Assembly (NCBI GenBank): GCA_011800155.1
Contig: CM022375.1
Span: forward strand, 2,418,001 to 2,482,000
From: Flammulina velutipes
Lineage: Eukaryota; Basidiomycota; Agaricomycetes; Agaricales; Physalacriaceae
DNA: 64,000 bases
Direction: 5' to 3'
Shown here: positions 1-10,814 of the stretch, in pieces
Layout: each line of letters starts with the position of its first letter
How positions within the stretch are numbered: position 1 is the first letter of the stretch
Made by a program: the position numbers and the translations under genes
Notes under the pieces: model-generated
The model's database searches: none
Told to the model about the DNA's origin: nothing
Seen by the model: only the letters and a program-made list of their open reading frames with translations

Positions 1-1615
1 TGTAGCGCCAGATGACCCTCCTGACACGTTGGTATCGGACTTGGACATTCAGAAGGAGAGCGCTGTCATAGACGCGATGGACATCGCGACGCTGCGTCGC
101 GAAGCTGCCCAGTGGGAGTTGAAGAAGGCCGAAGATGAGCTTTTGCTCAAGAAGATTGAAGAGGACCGTGAGAAGGCACGCAAATCTCTTGCGATAACCA
201 ACTTTCGACTCCAGTCAAAATACAACATCCTCCGGCAGCTTGCACTCCAGCGACTGCCTCCAGAGGTTCTGAGCGAGATTTTCCAGTGGGTCCTCGACAT
301 GGAAGACCCCCGATATCAACGAATGCCCAGAGTGTTCCCTTGGAATGTATCGTTGACGTGCCGACGGTGGCGCAGCATCGTCCTCCAAATTCCTCGCTCA
401 TGGGCAAAGTTTTCCTTCGACTTATTTTTCAGATATCCAAAAAGCTCCATCCCACTCGTCAAATTGGCATTGGAACGCACGAAGAACGTCGGTTTGGACA
501 TCGCGATCGACTATAAACCTGTATATCGGACTCATCCCATCATGGATGTGCTTATCACTGCGAACTCGAGGTGGAAGAAAGTCTCGATGAACATCAACCA
601 CATGGCCCTCCGCGATTTTACAGAGGCCGTTGAACCATACACTCGTCTCGCTGAACTTCGCGTCGTGTTACCGTTCGGTAGCAACCCTTGCGCCGACCCC
701 GACGTACCTATCCCAAGCTACCCAGGATTCAGAGCAAGTCGATTTCCTGCTCTCAAACATGCGGACATTCACGAGGTCGAGAATGTCATCACGTACCGTG
801 GCCTCACCAACTTTCCGCTCAGCCAACTGGAGTCGCTGAGCGTCGACATTGGATTCTTCGTGGTAGGCCTCCCCGACCTGGACAGTAAGCTTGAAAGCCT
901 ACAACGTTTGGCTGTTTGGAATCTATCAAAACAATATTACCTATTTAGTGGGAGTGCTCAGGAGAACAAACTATGCCTTCGATCTGTCAAAGATCTCACA
1001 ATCATGGCGCCTGGGTCGGGGGATGCGTTGATGGACGTACTGGAGCTACCGGCCATAGAATCCCTCACCGTCGACTATGGCGAATGCCCCATAACCTACT
1101 GTCTCACTAGCCACCCCGATTTGCATCGGGTGAAGCGCCTCAGGCTGTCGTCTTTGAGCCCAGGATATACAATGGATCTCGACGATGACGAGTATAGCGG
1201 TCGATTTACACAAGAGAGTGTGTTTCACCTCGCGCCTACCCTTGAGGACGATTTGATTCGCCTGCGCGATTTCCTTGACCTCATGACTGGCGTTGAAGAG
1301 CTATACTTGGGATTACGCGTTGCCAAGTTGCCTGATATCATCCGCGTCTTTGACACAGGATGCTTAGGTCCAGAGGAAGATGTAGGGCGTTTTAGCAGAT
1401 TACCGATGCTTAAGAGGCTGGAGTTCTTCCAGGAGGAGAAATACCTTGGGAAAGATGGCGTCGGGGAGGACGAGTCGATGCTCCTGCGAAAGCTGATTTT
1501 GGATGTGGCGGGGTCACGTTGCCTGACCCTTGGTCCGCAGCGTAGGGGGGAGAAGGAGATGAAGGGCCGAATTCTCTTTCCAGGCTCATGGAAGATTCTT
1601 GACTCCGAAGATTAA
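1..1615 (+). CDS. F-box-like / LRR protein, 5' end outside window
   Basis: The open frame runs from the window edge to a stop at 1613-1615. An internal ATG lies at 77, but the true start is probably in upstream exons, because the paralog at 19787-21539 has two short 5' exons. After a charged helical segment (residues about 20-75 counted from base 29) comes an F-box-like motif, RLPPEVLSEIFQWVL, then FPWNVSLTCRRWRSIV, and then degenerate leucine-rich repeats to the C-terminus. F-box proteins of this fungal type are thought to be SCF ubiquitin-ligase substrate adaptors; the substrate is unknown. It aligns along its length with the genes at 19787, 26226 and 28196, sharing SHPDLHRVKRLR and RDFLDLMTGVEELYL. 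Confidence 0.85.
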   Translation, partial: VAPDDPPDTLVSDLDIQKESAVIDAMDIATLRREAAQWELKKAEDELLLKKIEEDREKARKSLAITNFRLQSKYNILRQLALQRLPPEVLSEIFQWVLDMEDPRYQRMPRVFPWNVSLTCRRWRSIVLQIPRSWAKFSFDLFFRYPKSSIPLVKLALERTKNVGLDIAIDYKPVYRTHPIMDVLITANSRWKKVSMNINHMALRDFTEAVEPYTRLAELRVVLPFGSNPCADPDVPIPSYPGFRASRFPALKHADIHEVENVITYRGLTNFPLSQLESLSVDIGFFVVGLPDLDSKLESLQRLAVWNLSKQYYLFSGSAQENKLCLRSVKDLTIMAPGSGDALMDVLELPAIESLTVDYGECPITYCLTSHPDLHRVKRLRLSSLSPGYTMDLDDDEYSGRFTQESVFHLAPTLEDDLIRLRDFLDLMTGVEELYLGLRVAKLPDIIRVFDTGCLGPEEDVGRFSRLPMLKRLEFFQEEKYLGKDGVGEDESMLLRKLILDVAGSRCLTLGPQRRGEKEMKGRILFPGSWKILDSED

Positions 1616-4160
1616 GTGAGGCTTGGACTTGTACTTTGATTATGATTTATGAATATGCCTATGGAATGTAAAGATAGCATACAAAGCAATTGATGCGCCA
1701 CAAACGGAGAGTTCCGTCGCGGATCATTTTCTCCTTCCAACCACCATCTTCGATGAAAATGTTGTGTACGGTCCTTCGCGCGCGCACTCTTGAATGAAGC
1801 GTACGTAGGCTCCATGTCTTTGTGAACGCGGTGAAAAGCGCTCCGTCGAGCTAGTAAAGGTGTCTTGTTAGACAAAAACTGGAAGCTCACGTCTTTCAGT
1901 TTGTCTGTGGTCGTCCAAGGTGATGAACGAACTAAAGTTTGACGATGCAAAAGTTGTTTTGGTGAGTCAGGTTCTGTCGTAACAGATTCGAAAGTGTTAA
2001 CATTCGTCTGAAGATGGGGACAGTCTTTGTCATGGGATCTGTGAATTATCACGATGAGGGACGAACAACAAGTTGAAGTTGCTGTAAGGCTATCCATTCA
2101 TTTCGAGGCGGTACAAGCTCAAAAGGAACAAGGTCGAGATGCTTGACTGGCAGCGTCCGCCTCCTCCCGCTCGTCGACATTCGTCTTGCACGTTCATGAT
2201 CATTGCTATCATTTCCAACAGTTACTCTGCAAGCAGGCTGAGCGAAAATGACACGAACGAAGACGACAGTCGTGGGGCGCAGCTGATATATGGAAGCGCT
2301 CGTCGAGCATTATGCGCATCCCAGTGCCGTTCGGTATTTTCAGCGACTCGAAGGAACACAAGATATGAGGCCCTCGCAAAAAGTCGTCGGGAATCCAGAT
2401 GTCCTTATTGTCCAACTTGTTGCGCAGCGCCTGCGAGCATATGATGTTGTACGTCAGGCTGCGTCCTTGCTATTCTTAATACATTCTGACGATATGCAAT
2501 CAGCCATCTATCAGACTTTCCTCAGGTAGGAGCGGATTTGGACCACTGCCTGTCGATGCTCCGGTCACTCCAGTGGCAATTCGAATTCAAAGTCGTCGCC
2601 TGCGTGCAATCATGGGATACCCAGCAGGATGGCACCATTTACCAGTGTCCGGCGAATGGATTGTTGGCAGACGAACGGCGATAGCGGTCGCAGATGCAGT
2701 CTAGGAATGCGGCTAGCCGGACAGAGAGTGTGATTCTGTACATTCATGGAGGTCTGTTTTACTGTCCAAGATGTAAGCCTCCACTGAGAATGTTGTGTCA
2801 GGCGACTACGATGTGCGAAGTGACGTGCAGAGAAACATGTAATTCGTGCCAAAGGTGCAATACCCAGACGACCTTATTTTTGTAAGTCTTTCTTTTCAGT
2901 TGATACTGTAATTAAACCTTCACACAGCTCTAAACTACCAACTGGCTCCCAAGACGAATTACTTGGGAACACGTCATGATTCAGTCAACACCTACTTACC
3001 CCCGGCTCACGACATACACATACCATATGAGAGCATCATCATGTCTGCTGATAGTAGCATCTCTTGCGCTCTCGATGTATCTTCGCGATAACGGATATCC
3101 CTTGCCCAGTGGTGGCATCCTGACCCCACCTTGGTGTGAACCTTACCATCTTTTTCCAGATCAATCCCTTGCTTATGCCTGATCAGACATACCCATGACC
3201 AATGCAACGTACGACATAGTCCCAGTGTTCAACGTTCAACACCGAAGACCACATGAAACCTGGAGCGGATTATCTAGACGAAGGGATGGACCCCGATCTT
3301 CGGAGACTGTTGCTATTTGCCTCCGATTCACTCCAGGGATTTCGATGTTCTGGAGTAAATCACGCTTCTAGTGAAGCGGGCGGAGAAGGCGGAATATGGA
3401 TGGGTAGTCCATGAGGATGGGGTAAGTACAAGGTCATCCACGCTGCCCTAGCGCGATGAACTGACGTCTGATTCAGGTGCTTGTCTTCCAGATGTTCCAT
3501 GTCTTTGAATTTCTGGGACGCTGCTTCTAGGTCTATGAGCCACTGGTGTATACTGCGGGATGATGGATGGAGGATGGACATATCTAGAATGATGGTTGGG
3601 CGAGAGGGACGAGCACCACCGAAAGACGATTCAGCGTCGTGTTCGCGTGTTAAATCGGCTGGCGAGCGACAGATTTCACCGCGTCAAGTTGACTGGACCT
3701 GGCGTCTATGTACGACTTCACAATTATTTCCTCCGGCCTTCCCTTTCTGCGCGATATTTATTACAACTCGGACTCTATCATCATCCTTCATGCTTGGCTA
3801 TGTAGCATTGTTACTTCAAACCGGTACCCTTACTTGACTATACATTCACTTCATCTACTGTTCTACCTACTTCCGACAAGTCGGTTTTAACGCAGACGGA
3901 AGGACTACGGCAGTTTGCCTTTCCAGTATGGAGACCTTGTTTGTCAACTTTGGCTGTGTAAGGTGGCGGGACTAAAGATAGTGTACCGAGACCGATATTC
4001 ATCGCGACTTCGCGAGGGCACATTGTGTATCTCCGGCTCGCATTCCGAGAAAGGCCTCCAGCTTTATTCTGGCTCACGGTCCCGCATCGGAATGAAACTA
4101 GTTATAAGGGAGCTAGGACAGTCCTGAGACTTTCTCACATTCCATCCTGTCTCTCTTAAT
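1616..4160. other. gene-poor stretch, no supported gene
   Basis: No frame here shows a recognisable domain or a convincing exon chain. One plausible spliced relic exists on the plus strand: a good intron (donor GTAAGTAC at about 3422, CTGAC branch point, CAG at about 3477) joins a frame reading KRAEKAEYGWVVHEDG to VLVFQMFHVFEFLGR. In-frame stops lie on both sides. It may be the remnant of a dead gene. Confidence 0.4.
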
Positions 4161-4475
4161 GGATGAGCTCCCTTTGCGTTCAGTTTTCCCACTTCGCCGC
4201 TTGACTCCACACAACCCGTTGCGAAGCTCGGGGCGTAGGACAAAGACAAGTGCACGGCCGCACGCACATAGATCTATGGATCTAATCTCAAGCTCAATCT
4301 GAACCCGTAAATCACAACCAGATCTCCGAGTTCTCTCTTTCCTTAACGGCGCAAGATCCCTGAGCCACCGACTCGGGGCCGCTGAGGATTTGCGGGTACA
4401 GCAGATGTGGCGCCCCGATTATGACGCAGTCCGACTCGGTTTCTGTGTGTAAGTAAGTATGTGATTTACGGTGTG
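4160..4475 (-). repeat. dispersed repeat, copy A
   Basis: The reverse complement shares the block CAGCGGCCCCGAGT, an upstream ACCGAGTCGGACT and a downstream GATTTACGGG..CAGATT with copies at about 16.5 kb and 22.1 kb. The core (4305-4471) is bounded by the 11-base inverted repeat CCGTAAATCAC / GTGATTTACGG. No target duplication is obvious. It could be a MITE or another short non-autonomous element. Confidence 0.65.
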
Positions 4476-4522
4476 TCAGGGTTCGCTTTGTCCCCTTCTG
4501 GAGTAGAACTCCCTGATATATA

Positions 4523-4729
4523 TTACGCCTGTGTGGCGTCGATGAGTTTCGAAAAGACAGTGGAACAAGAAGTGCTTACACATATGGAATCGCACAAGCT
4601 CAAGATGTGTTTTTTTTGAGGTTGAGTATCCTTCTGAAGATGACAATGGACCTTCCACCAGTTCGACGATGCTAGGCATAGAAATGAGACGAGTCCCAAT
4701 AGAGCTAATAAGCATGTTCTCAGAGACAT
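4523..4729 (-). CDS. possible small secreted cysteine-containing protein
   Basis: The 68-codon frame begins with a good signal-peptide pattern (MSLRTCLLALLGLVSFLCLASS), here about 22 residues with likely cleavage after the ASS. It is followed by a short mature part with several cysteines (HCHL, LCDSIC, TSC). No family was recognised. A competing longer frame (4476-4748) overlaps on the same strand, so this call rests only on the signal-like N-terminus. Confidence 0.3.
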   Translation of the reverse strand: MSLRTCLLALLGLVSFLCLASSNWWKVHCHLQKDTQPQKKHILSLCDSICVSTSCSTVFSKLIDATQA

Positions 4730-5236
4730 CCTTTCCCAAACGTTGCAATTGGACTAATACAGTTCGAAGATAGTATGTATGTTGGTATATTCGATGGTGA
4801 AATGCTAGTTAGCAGTAGGAATATCCAGCAGTCAAGAATGGAAATCTCAAGTATTGCGTACTGACCTACACCTATCTTCGATAGATCGTTCCTCGCTGGA
4901 CCCTATAGCTCGGCGTTTATTCTGGGTCTGGTAAAGATCAAACCTCAAATTCCAAACCACATCAGAGTAAACAAACTCCGCTAGACGCCCATCCATCTGC
5001 CATGATGGCCATCTCAACGCTCTCCTCTTCGACCGACGACGACATTCTCCCCACCAGACGCCCAAGTCTGTAAATATAAGATCGATTAGCCAGGTGAGTC
5101 GTACTAGTTGCAAGCAAAGTCACATACCCATCGATATCGACTTCCAGAATCCAGATTGTTATCATCGATTCTCAAATCTCGGACCCACCTTCAAACTATC
5201 AGATCCTTCTGACGCTCACAGACGCGATTCGACGAG

Positions 5237-6109
5237 ATGTCGAAGCCGTTCATCTTCAGGCCTTCGTCTGACGGAAGTCCCCAACATTCCCCGTTCCTTC
5301 CACCCAGCCCATTCCTTCCACATGGAACACCGTCACCGATGAGCAACAACGTTCAGCTCCCTCATGGGTCCCCCAACCTTCTTCCCATTCAGTTTCCGCC
5401 TGGATCTCCTGCCGGGTTGGAGTTTGATCCCGCAGTCGGATGGCGAAAACACGGACGTGCGCCATCCTGGAGTGGACAAGCCCCACCTGGCGACTTCCTG
5501 CACCCTAACTTTGCGCCCCAAGGACGTCCACGAACCCAGTCATTCGGAGGAATTGGAGGACAGCACAGCTTGGCTCCTGGAGGTCGCCAGCCTGTCGAGC
5601 TCAAGTACCATCCTTGGTTAGACGGACGGGCTCCCCGTGACGACCTTTGGTTTGACTTGAGCATGGGAATATACAGCCCGCGCCGAATGACACGCGTCGA
5701 CCAGATGGGCATGCCAGGAATGGCGCAGATTCCGATTACAGCAGACGAATTAGCTGCTGCTGCGACGTATCCCAGCGTAGCAGGCATGCGCATCGTGTTC
5801 GACGCGCTTCCCCAGTTCCCCATAGACGTGACACTGCGCCAGCCAGGGCCCGGGCTCACGGTCGGAGACGTCCTCCAGACGATTTACGCACAAATGCAGC
5901 ATCCCATTGAGCAGCATGACTTTGACGAGCTAAGCGAGGAGATGAAGAGGAGAGTGTCAAAGGCATACAGCCAGCGCTGCCACGCTTTGGGTGCATCGGC
6001 GCAAGAGGAACGAGGAAAGGGGGTGAAGCGCGTCGATTTGCTCGTTGGCAAGGTAGTCTTTCGTGGGTTGCTCCCAGACGGTGATAGGCTCCGTGTCATC
6101 GTCCAGTAA
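5237..6109 (+). CDS. DUF6699-like protein
   Basis: Single-exon gene of 290 aa. The N-terminal 120 residues are rich in Pro, Ser and Gly and likely disordered. The C-terminal part has the pattern typical of the Agaricomycete DUF6699 region: YHPWLDG..DDLWFDLS, then AAATYPSVAGMRIVFDALPQ, then FPIDV..GLTVGDVLQTIYAQM and a closing GLLPDGDRLRVIV. The function of this family is unknown. The gene stands alone, with no clear relatives in the window. Confidence 0.75.
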   Translation: MSKPFIFRPSSDGSPQHSPFLPPSPFLPHGTPSPMSNNVQLPHGSPNLLPIQFPPGSPAGLEFDPAVGWRKHGRAPSWSGQAPPGDFLHPNFAPQGRPRTQSFGGIGGQHSLAPGGRQPVELKYHPWLDGRAPRDDLWFDLSMGIYSPRRMTRVDQMGMPGMAQIPITADELAAAATYPSVAGMRIVFDALPQFPIDVTLRQPGPGLTVGDVLQTIYAQMQHPIEQHDFDELSEEMKRRVSKAYSQRCHALGASAQEERGKGVKRVDLLVGKVVFRGLLPDGDRLRVIVQ

Positions 6110-6629
6110 GCCGTGTCTATGGTATTTATACTTCCTGTGAGTGTAAGTGGAATATAATCTATGTATTGTAATAGAACGCACCTGGGTTCCTCAAGAACGA
6201 CGCCGTTCGCTTTATTTTATCCTTCATGGAATGACTGTGGACTTCGACAGCGGGTTCAAGGGCGCCATGTAATAAAGTTGTCCATTTCGCTAGTAAATGA
6301 TGGTACAAGGGCAAGATGTATTGTGGCGCCGATTGGCGTGTGTTTGGCAATAATGTTGGCGGCAGTTGCCGACGACGCCACTTTTCCCTTGAACGATAAT
6401 ATTCTCACCCGGTCGCAGTCAGCAGCAGATGGCACAATGTCAGGAGTAGCTTAGTCGTTAATTAGCGCTGAACTCGAGTCATGTTGAGTACACGTTTCGT
6501 ACTCACGGTTCTTGTTACACGCATGGCTATTGTGGTCGAGATATATATAAGAAGAGCTGAATCAAGTGCTGTAGAGCATTACCGTACCTTCGCCCACCTT
6601 TTTCCCACCCACTAGCCTAAACGCTCCTT
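6110..6629. other. intergenic, holds a TATA-type promoter
   Basis: No gene is seen. A TGTGGCGC octamer lies at 6322. An ATATATATAAG TATA-like run at about 6540-6550, roughly 80-90 bases before the ATG at 6630, is the likely core promoter of the small spliced gene that follows. Confidence 0.5.
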
Positions 6630-7024
6630 ATGAATCGACGCATTTATTACTACGGTGGCTCACCGCCCCCCACGGACTTGCCGTTCCTACAGACGGATCC
6701 ATCGACCAAGATGTACCCAGTGAGATCTTCATGTTGCTTACACCTTCTCAGACATCTCAGTGAATCAATAGAAATACTCCTGGGTCGAGATAAAGGATCC
6801 CAACCATGTAATGTACGGCGCAATGGCAGAGATTGTAAAGTCCTCCAGAAACATCGATCCACGAGTGAGCCACCCGCAGCTATTTCCACTCTATCACTCA
6901 GCTAATAATGTAGGGGCGATGTCAGTACGTGGGACACTGGAGAGACGGTACCAAGAACCATCGTGGCGTCGCGTACCCGGACGGATATGCAGCTTTTGAT
7001 CACGCCAATATACGCCTTCTCTAG
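6630..7024 (+). CDS. small three-exon protein, 97 aa, unknown
   Basis: Exons at 6630-6719, 6772-6864 and 6914-7024 join in frame with phase-0 introns of 52 and 49 nt, both GTGAG...AG. The product starts MNRRIYYYGGSPPPTDLPF, contains KYSWVEIKDPNHVMYGAM, and ends with GRCQYVGHWRDGTKNHRGVA..PDGYAAFDHANIRLL. There is no signal peptide or membrane segment. A TATA-like run sits about 85 bases upstream. No family was recognised. No single open frame spans it, so it is easy to miss. Confidence 0.6.
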
Positions 7025-7902
7025 ATGCATCATACTTTCACTAGCATGAGGTACGTGTTTCTAAATCTAATGCGAGACAGACATCTCGCGCGTGGCGCAT
7101 ATAATAATAATATCATGATACTCTAGGTTTTCCTCGGCTTTTCCCTCAATATAACTGCACTTTATGCCAACTATGTACCTATGCCCACAATATCCCATGC
7201 CCCAATCCATACTCTTGGTAGACCAAATGGTCGAGGTACGGTTATTACCGGGCCGGTCACTTGAACTTTTACGGCCAGGTCGTGACCACTTCCACTCTTT
7301 CTTCCGTCTCTTCCTCGACAGACTGCCGCCTGAAACTGCTTGATTATAATCACCTTGAAGTGTATTGATCTTTCTGATATTCTGGCTGTGCTCAAACCTC
7401 GTCTGCCATCGATATCTTGGAAAGTTCCTGTACACGCGCAACCCTGTGAGACCTTGGACCCACAATCGAAGTTAGTTGCCTAACTTGGTAGGCGGTGGCG
7501 TCCGAAGCCCGTCCTTCCGCGGCGCTTAAGCAACTCGAACTCATTCCAAATAGCGGAATGACTGGCTCTACGGCACCATTCGCTCGTAGCATTGTGCGCC
7601 AGCGAAAAATCGAAAGCTCAAGCTCAAATATTCGTCGAGAAATAACATTTACAAGATGAGCCCGCCAATCTTCTTTCATCATGACATCGCGATATCAAAA
7701 TCGGGGTCTCTTCTCGGTCTGCATGAGGCAAAAAATTCACTTGCTCTTGGGACGGCCTTTATTGTTTATTACACGTGCCTCGATTTACCCTTCTATTCCG
7801 CGAACGATATATCTGGATCCCTCGACACAAACCTTCTGGATATGGCCTCCATATTCCCCCTATTGAATTTTCGTTCTGCCCCTCCCATCTAATCTGCGCG
7901 TC
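7025..7902. other. intergenic, no supported gene
   Basis: Overlapping frames on both strands carry no recognisable motif and no consistent exon chain. The last 200 bases probably hold the promoter and 5' UTR of the forkhead gene. Confidence 0.4.
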
Positions 7903-9057
7903 ATGGACACCTCTGCTCCTTCCCCTCCATACGGTCTCCTTCATGAGGATGAGGCCATGCTCTCGAATAACAGAGAACTACGCTCCTCGTCGACTCCCGT
8001 CGAATCCATAGATCCAGCAAACCTTCAGTCAACACTGCTCGGACGCTCAACGCCACTCAATACCATTCCTACTTCCTACTACTATCGGCGACAGGTTGTC
8101 AACTCGCCGCTTCTCCCGTACCCGAATCACTATCCCAGCGACCTAGAGGATCCTAATACTGCCCAGGTGTGTGTCGTTCATTAATCCAGTCAAACGCCTC
8201 TTGATTAGTATCTTACGAAGCAGCACATTCGCGGGGTTGGAAATCCAAGCGAACTCGCTAATTCGTATGGAACTTGTCAGGGTAACAGCCGAGAGCCGGC
8301 GGCCAAACGTCGGCCTCAGCCTCAGCGTGAGCAAGCCCTTTCCCAGCACGATGACCGTGCCTATGGCTGGCAATATCAAGAGCCTCTTGTCCACACGGAC
8401 GTCCTTGCGTCTTCCGCCGACAAGGAACCCAAGCGCGAGGATACAGGAACCGCAGTGCCTCCGGACATGCGCGCCACCGGAGCAGTCGTTCCAATCTACT
8501 CTGAAGCGGAGGCATGGCTACGCCAACAGTCCTTCCTCGCTACGTTCCCCGCCGAACTACCCCTCCACCTCAACTACCTCCAAGATCCGACCACCTGGGG
8601 TTCTCGACCGCCCTACTCGATGCATCAACTCGCCGCCATCGCTATCCTCAGCCACCCCAGAAAACGAGCTAGATCGGCGGAGATTCGAGACATGCTGCAG
8701 CAGAGGTACCCGTACTTCAGAGAAAACGGGAAGGAGCTCGGGGTTAGTGATTATTTTATGGATTTGCCCTGCCAGTTGTTCTGATTTACTCTTGTCCATG
8801 TGTAGGAGACGCTAAAGCACACGCTGTCGTCGTACTATATCTTCCGACTGGGGAAGGCGAAGGGTAAGGGCGGGATATGGGAGCTCGACGTCGTGACGAA
8901 CCCTACTGGGCGACGTACTCGCAGACGCAGGTCCAGCGAAAGCGACACGTCTATATCAGAAGAGCACCTTGCGCAAGGCGGCTTCTTCCCAGGCGCCTCG
9001 AAGCTCCCCGTCTCTGATCGGCCGTCCGGAGCTCAGTGGAGGGTATGGGGTCCTTGA
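7903..9057 (+). CDS. forkhead-domain transcription factor
   Basis: Exons 7903-8166, about 8224-8742 and 8806-9057 give 344 aa. The acceptor of intron 1 could also be at 8208 or 8220, all in the same phase. The N-terminal 180 residues look disordered. The fork head (winged helix) follows: PPYSMHQLAAIAILSHP, then SAEIRDMLQQRYPYFRENGKELG, and after the second intron ETLKHTLSSYYIFRL..GKGGIWELD. This matches the forkhead scheme (PPYSY..LI..AI, FPYYR, RHNLS, GKG..W.LD). The usual W-x-NSIRHNLS is altered to ETLKHTLS, so DNA recognition may be changed. A basic stretch GRRTRRRRSS follows. Role inferred: nuclear transcription factor, targets unknown. Confidence 0.85.
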
Positions 9058-9639
9058 AGTACTTCTGGAGCGAGTATAATGACTTTACGAACCAAGTATG
9101 ACATTCTCTCTCGTCAGTGACGGACTTCACTGGCATGTAGTCACTAGTATCCCCCCTCTGTCGCATGCTTTCTTATGCTTTGACCTATATCCATACCTAC
9201 GTTTTGCTTTCGTTTGTCTAGTTACATCATACCTGCTTTCTTTTGTACCATAATATACATGTACGCATCCAAAATGGATAACCACTCATCTCATGCAGAA
9301 TTCAGATTTGGATGGAGATAAAGACACGGGTATCTGAACGGATGATGACTGAAACGTTATGCCATCCTTCCCCTCCCCAAGGAAATATTGTGAATATACC
9401 TTTACGCCACGGACAACTTTTTCTAGATTGCGCCACATCGGAGCAAAGTCGGATGTATGCTGAAAGGGATTCCTTTATTGATTGACTACTGTAAGTAATT
9501 GTATACGCTAGCACTTAACTTTTAAGGCACCATTAAGATTTTGCATTCAGAGATTGTCACTTGGGGTCGTTGATTGGGAGGTAAGTTACTGAGCATTTGG
9601 GTATATTTACAACGGGTATAGAATGCTAAGCTAGTGCGA
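9058..9639. other. intergenic between convergent genes
   Basis: Convergent 3' regions of the forkhead gene and of UbiA copy 1. It contains the octamer GCGCCACA (reverse of TGTGGCGC) at about 9430. No gene is seen. Confidence 0.5.
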
Positions 9640-10814
9640 TTACAAAAGCAGGGGGATACCCGAAGTAAGTCTATGGCAGACTGCATCAACGACAAGTCCA
9701 CCGAGAATGATATTCCCGATGGTAGGAGTGAGGAGGAAGAACTGCATGCATTGTTTGGGGTTGTCGATGTCCGTGACCAGCAGGTTCTTCAGGAGGATGT
9801 AGGCGCAGACTAGGACGGCAGTGTAGAAGGCAGCGCCTTGCCCGTTGACGTATCCACCATATGCCATCAAGGCTGCGAAGCCAAGAGTGGTTGCAGTGCA
9901 CACTGGGACCGTGGCTTTCCCACAGAAGATGGCGAGCGAGCTCATGCCAATCTTCACGTCGTCGACCTTATCCTGGTGTTGATAGACCGTCTCGTACGTG
10001 ATGGTCCAGAGAAGGGCGGCGATATAAACGGGCATGAGAGCCTGGAAGGCGACACCGCCGTCCTTGGTCAAGTCAGCCCAACCCATGAAGATGCCAATGT
10101 TGAACATCAGGCCAAGGGGAACCGGGGCGAATGACATCCAGCGTTTGCATGTTGGGTAGATAACGTAGAGGGGCCAGACGGTCATTGAGATGGCGAGACT
10201 GGATATTTGTGAGTATGGTTTGTGAAGCATGAGTGAATGAACTTACGCGTTTGGGCTGAGAACCTTGAATGCGAGGGCGGTACCGACGATCACTTGAAGT
10301 GCAAAGAAGAGCCATGCACGCTCTATGGAGATGGCACCCCGAGGAAGAGCCCGGTTCTTGGTACGCTCGACGTCAGCATCAATGTCATAGTCGAGGATAT
10401 CGTCGATTGTCATGATCTGATCGAGGGAGGATGATGAGATAGAGTTGAGGATACTGAAACACGGTCACGTACCAAACACTTAATTCCAATACACAAGAAA
10501 AAGTAGACGACGGCGCGTTGGATAGCTTCAACGCCGGTTAAAGAAGATTGAGCGTGGTAGACCATAGCAATGGACCACACTGCAGATTCTTGTTAGCCTC
10601 AAGAACACGAGAGTACAAAAGGACACTCACGAAGAGGAAGATAAACTGTGGCACATCCCATGCCGTTTTGCAAACGGCAGAGTTCCCAGCACGCTTGAAG
10701 TTCGGTGGCGGTTGGAAGTGCGAAAAGCGATTGAAGACGCGATACTTGAGACTTTGTAGTCCTCAATATCGAGATAGAGTAGAGGTTCCTGAGGATGAGA
10801 GCGGTGGAAGACAT
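9640..10814 (-). CDS. UbiA-family prenyltransferase, copy 1
   Basis: Four exons on the minus strand: 10631-10814, 10473-10579, 10247-10416 and 9640-10198, giving 339 aa. UbiA enzymes are integral membrane proteins that transfer a prenyl chain to an aromatic or other acceptor using two Asp-rich motifs. Motif 1 here is DDILDYDID followed by ADVERTKNRALPRG. The usual leading Asn of NDxxDxxxD is Asp. Motif 2 is YETVYQHQDKVDD, with Glu where Asp is common. It also has the conserved LGLMFNIGIFMGW. It resembles the COQ2-like and fungal meroterpenoid prenyltransferase branch; the substrate cannot be told. Exon 4 is about 93% identical to copy 2 at 18376-19563 by eye, while exon 1 is more diverged. 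Confidence 0.9.

Noticed and set aside
1612..2097. 161-codon minus-strand frame
   Set aside because: No domain, biased composition, overlaps the 3' end of the F-box gene, and no splice partners were found.
10237..10434. Plus-strand frame over UbiA copy 1 (and its mirror at 18768-18965)
   Set aside because: The two frames resemble each other only because the UbiA genes are duplicated; both are antisense to exon 3.
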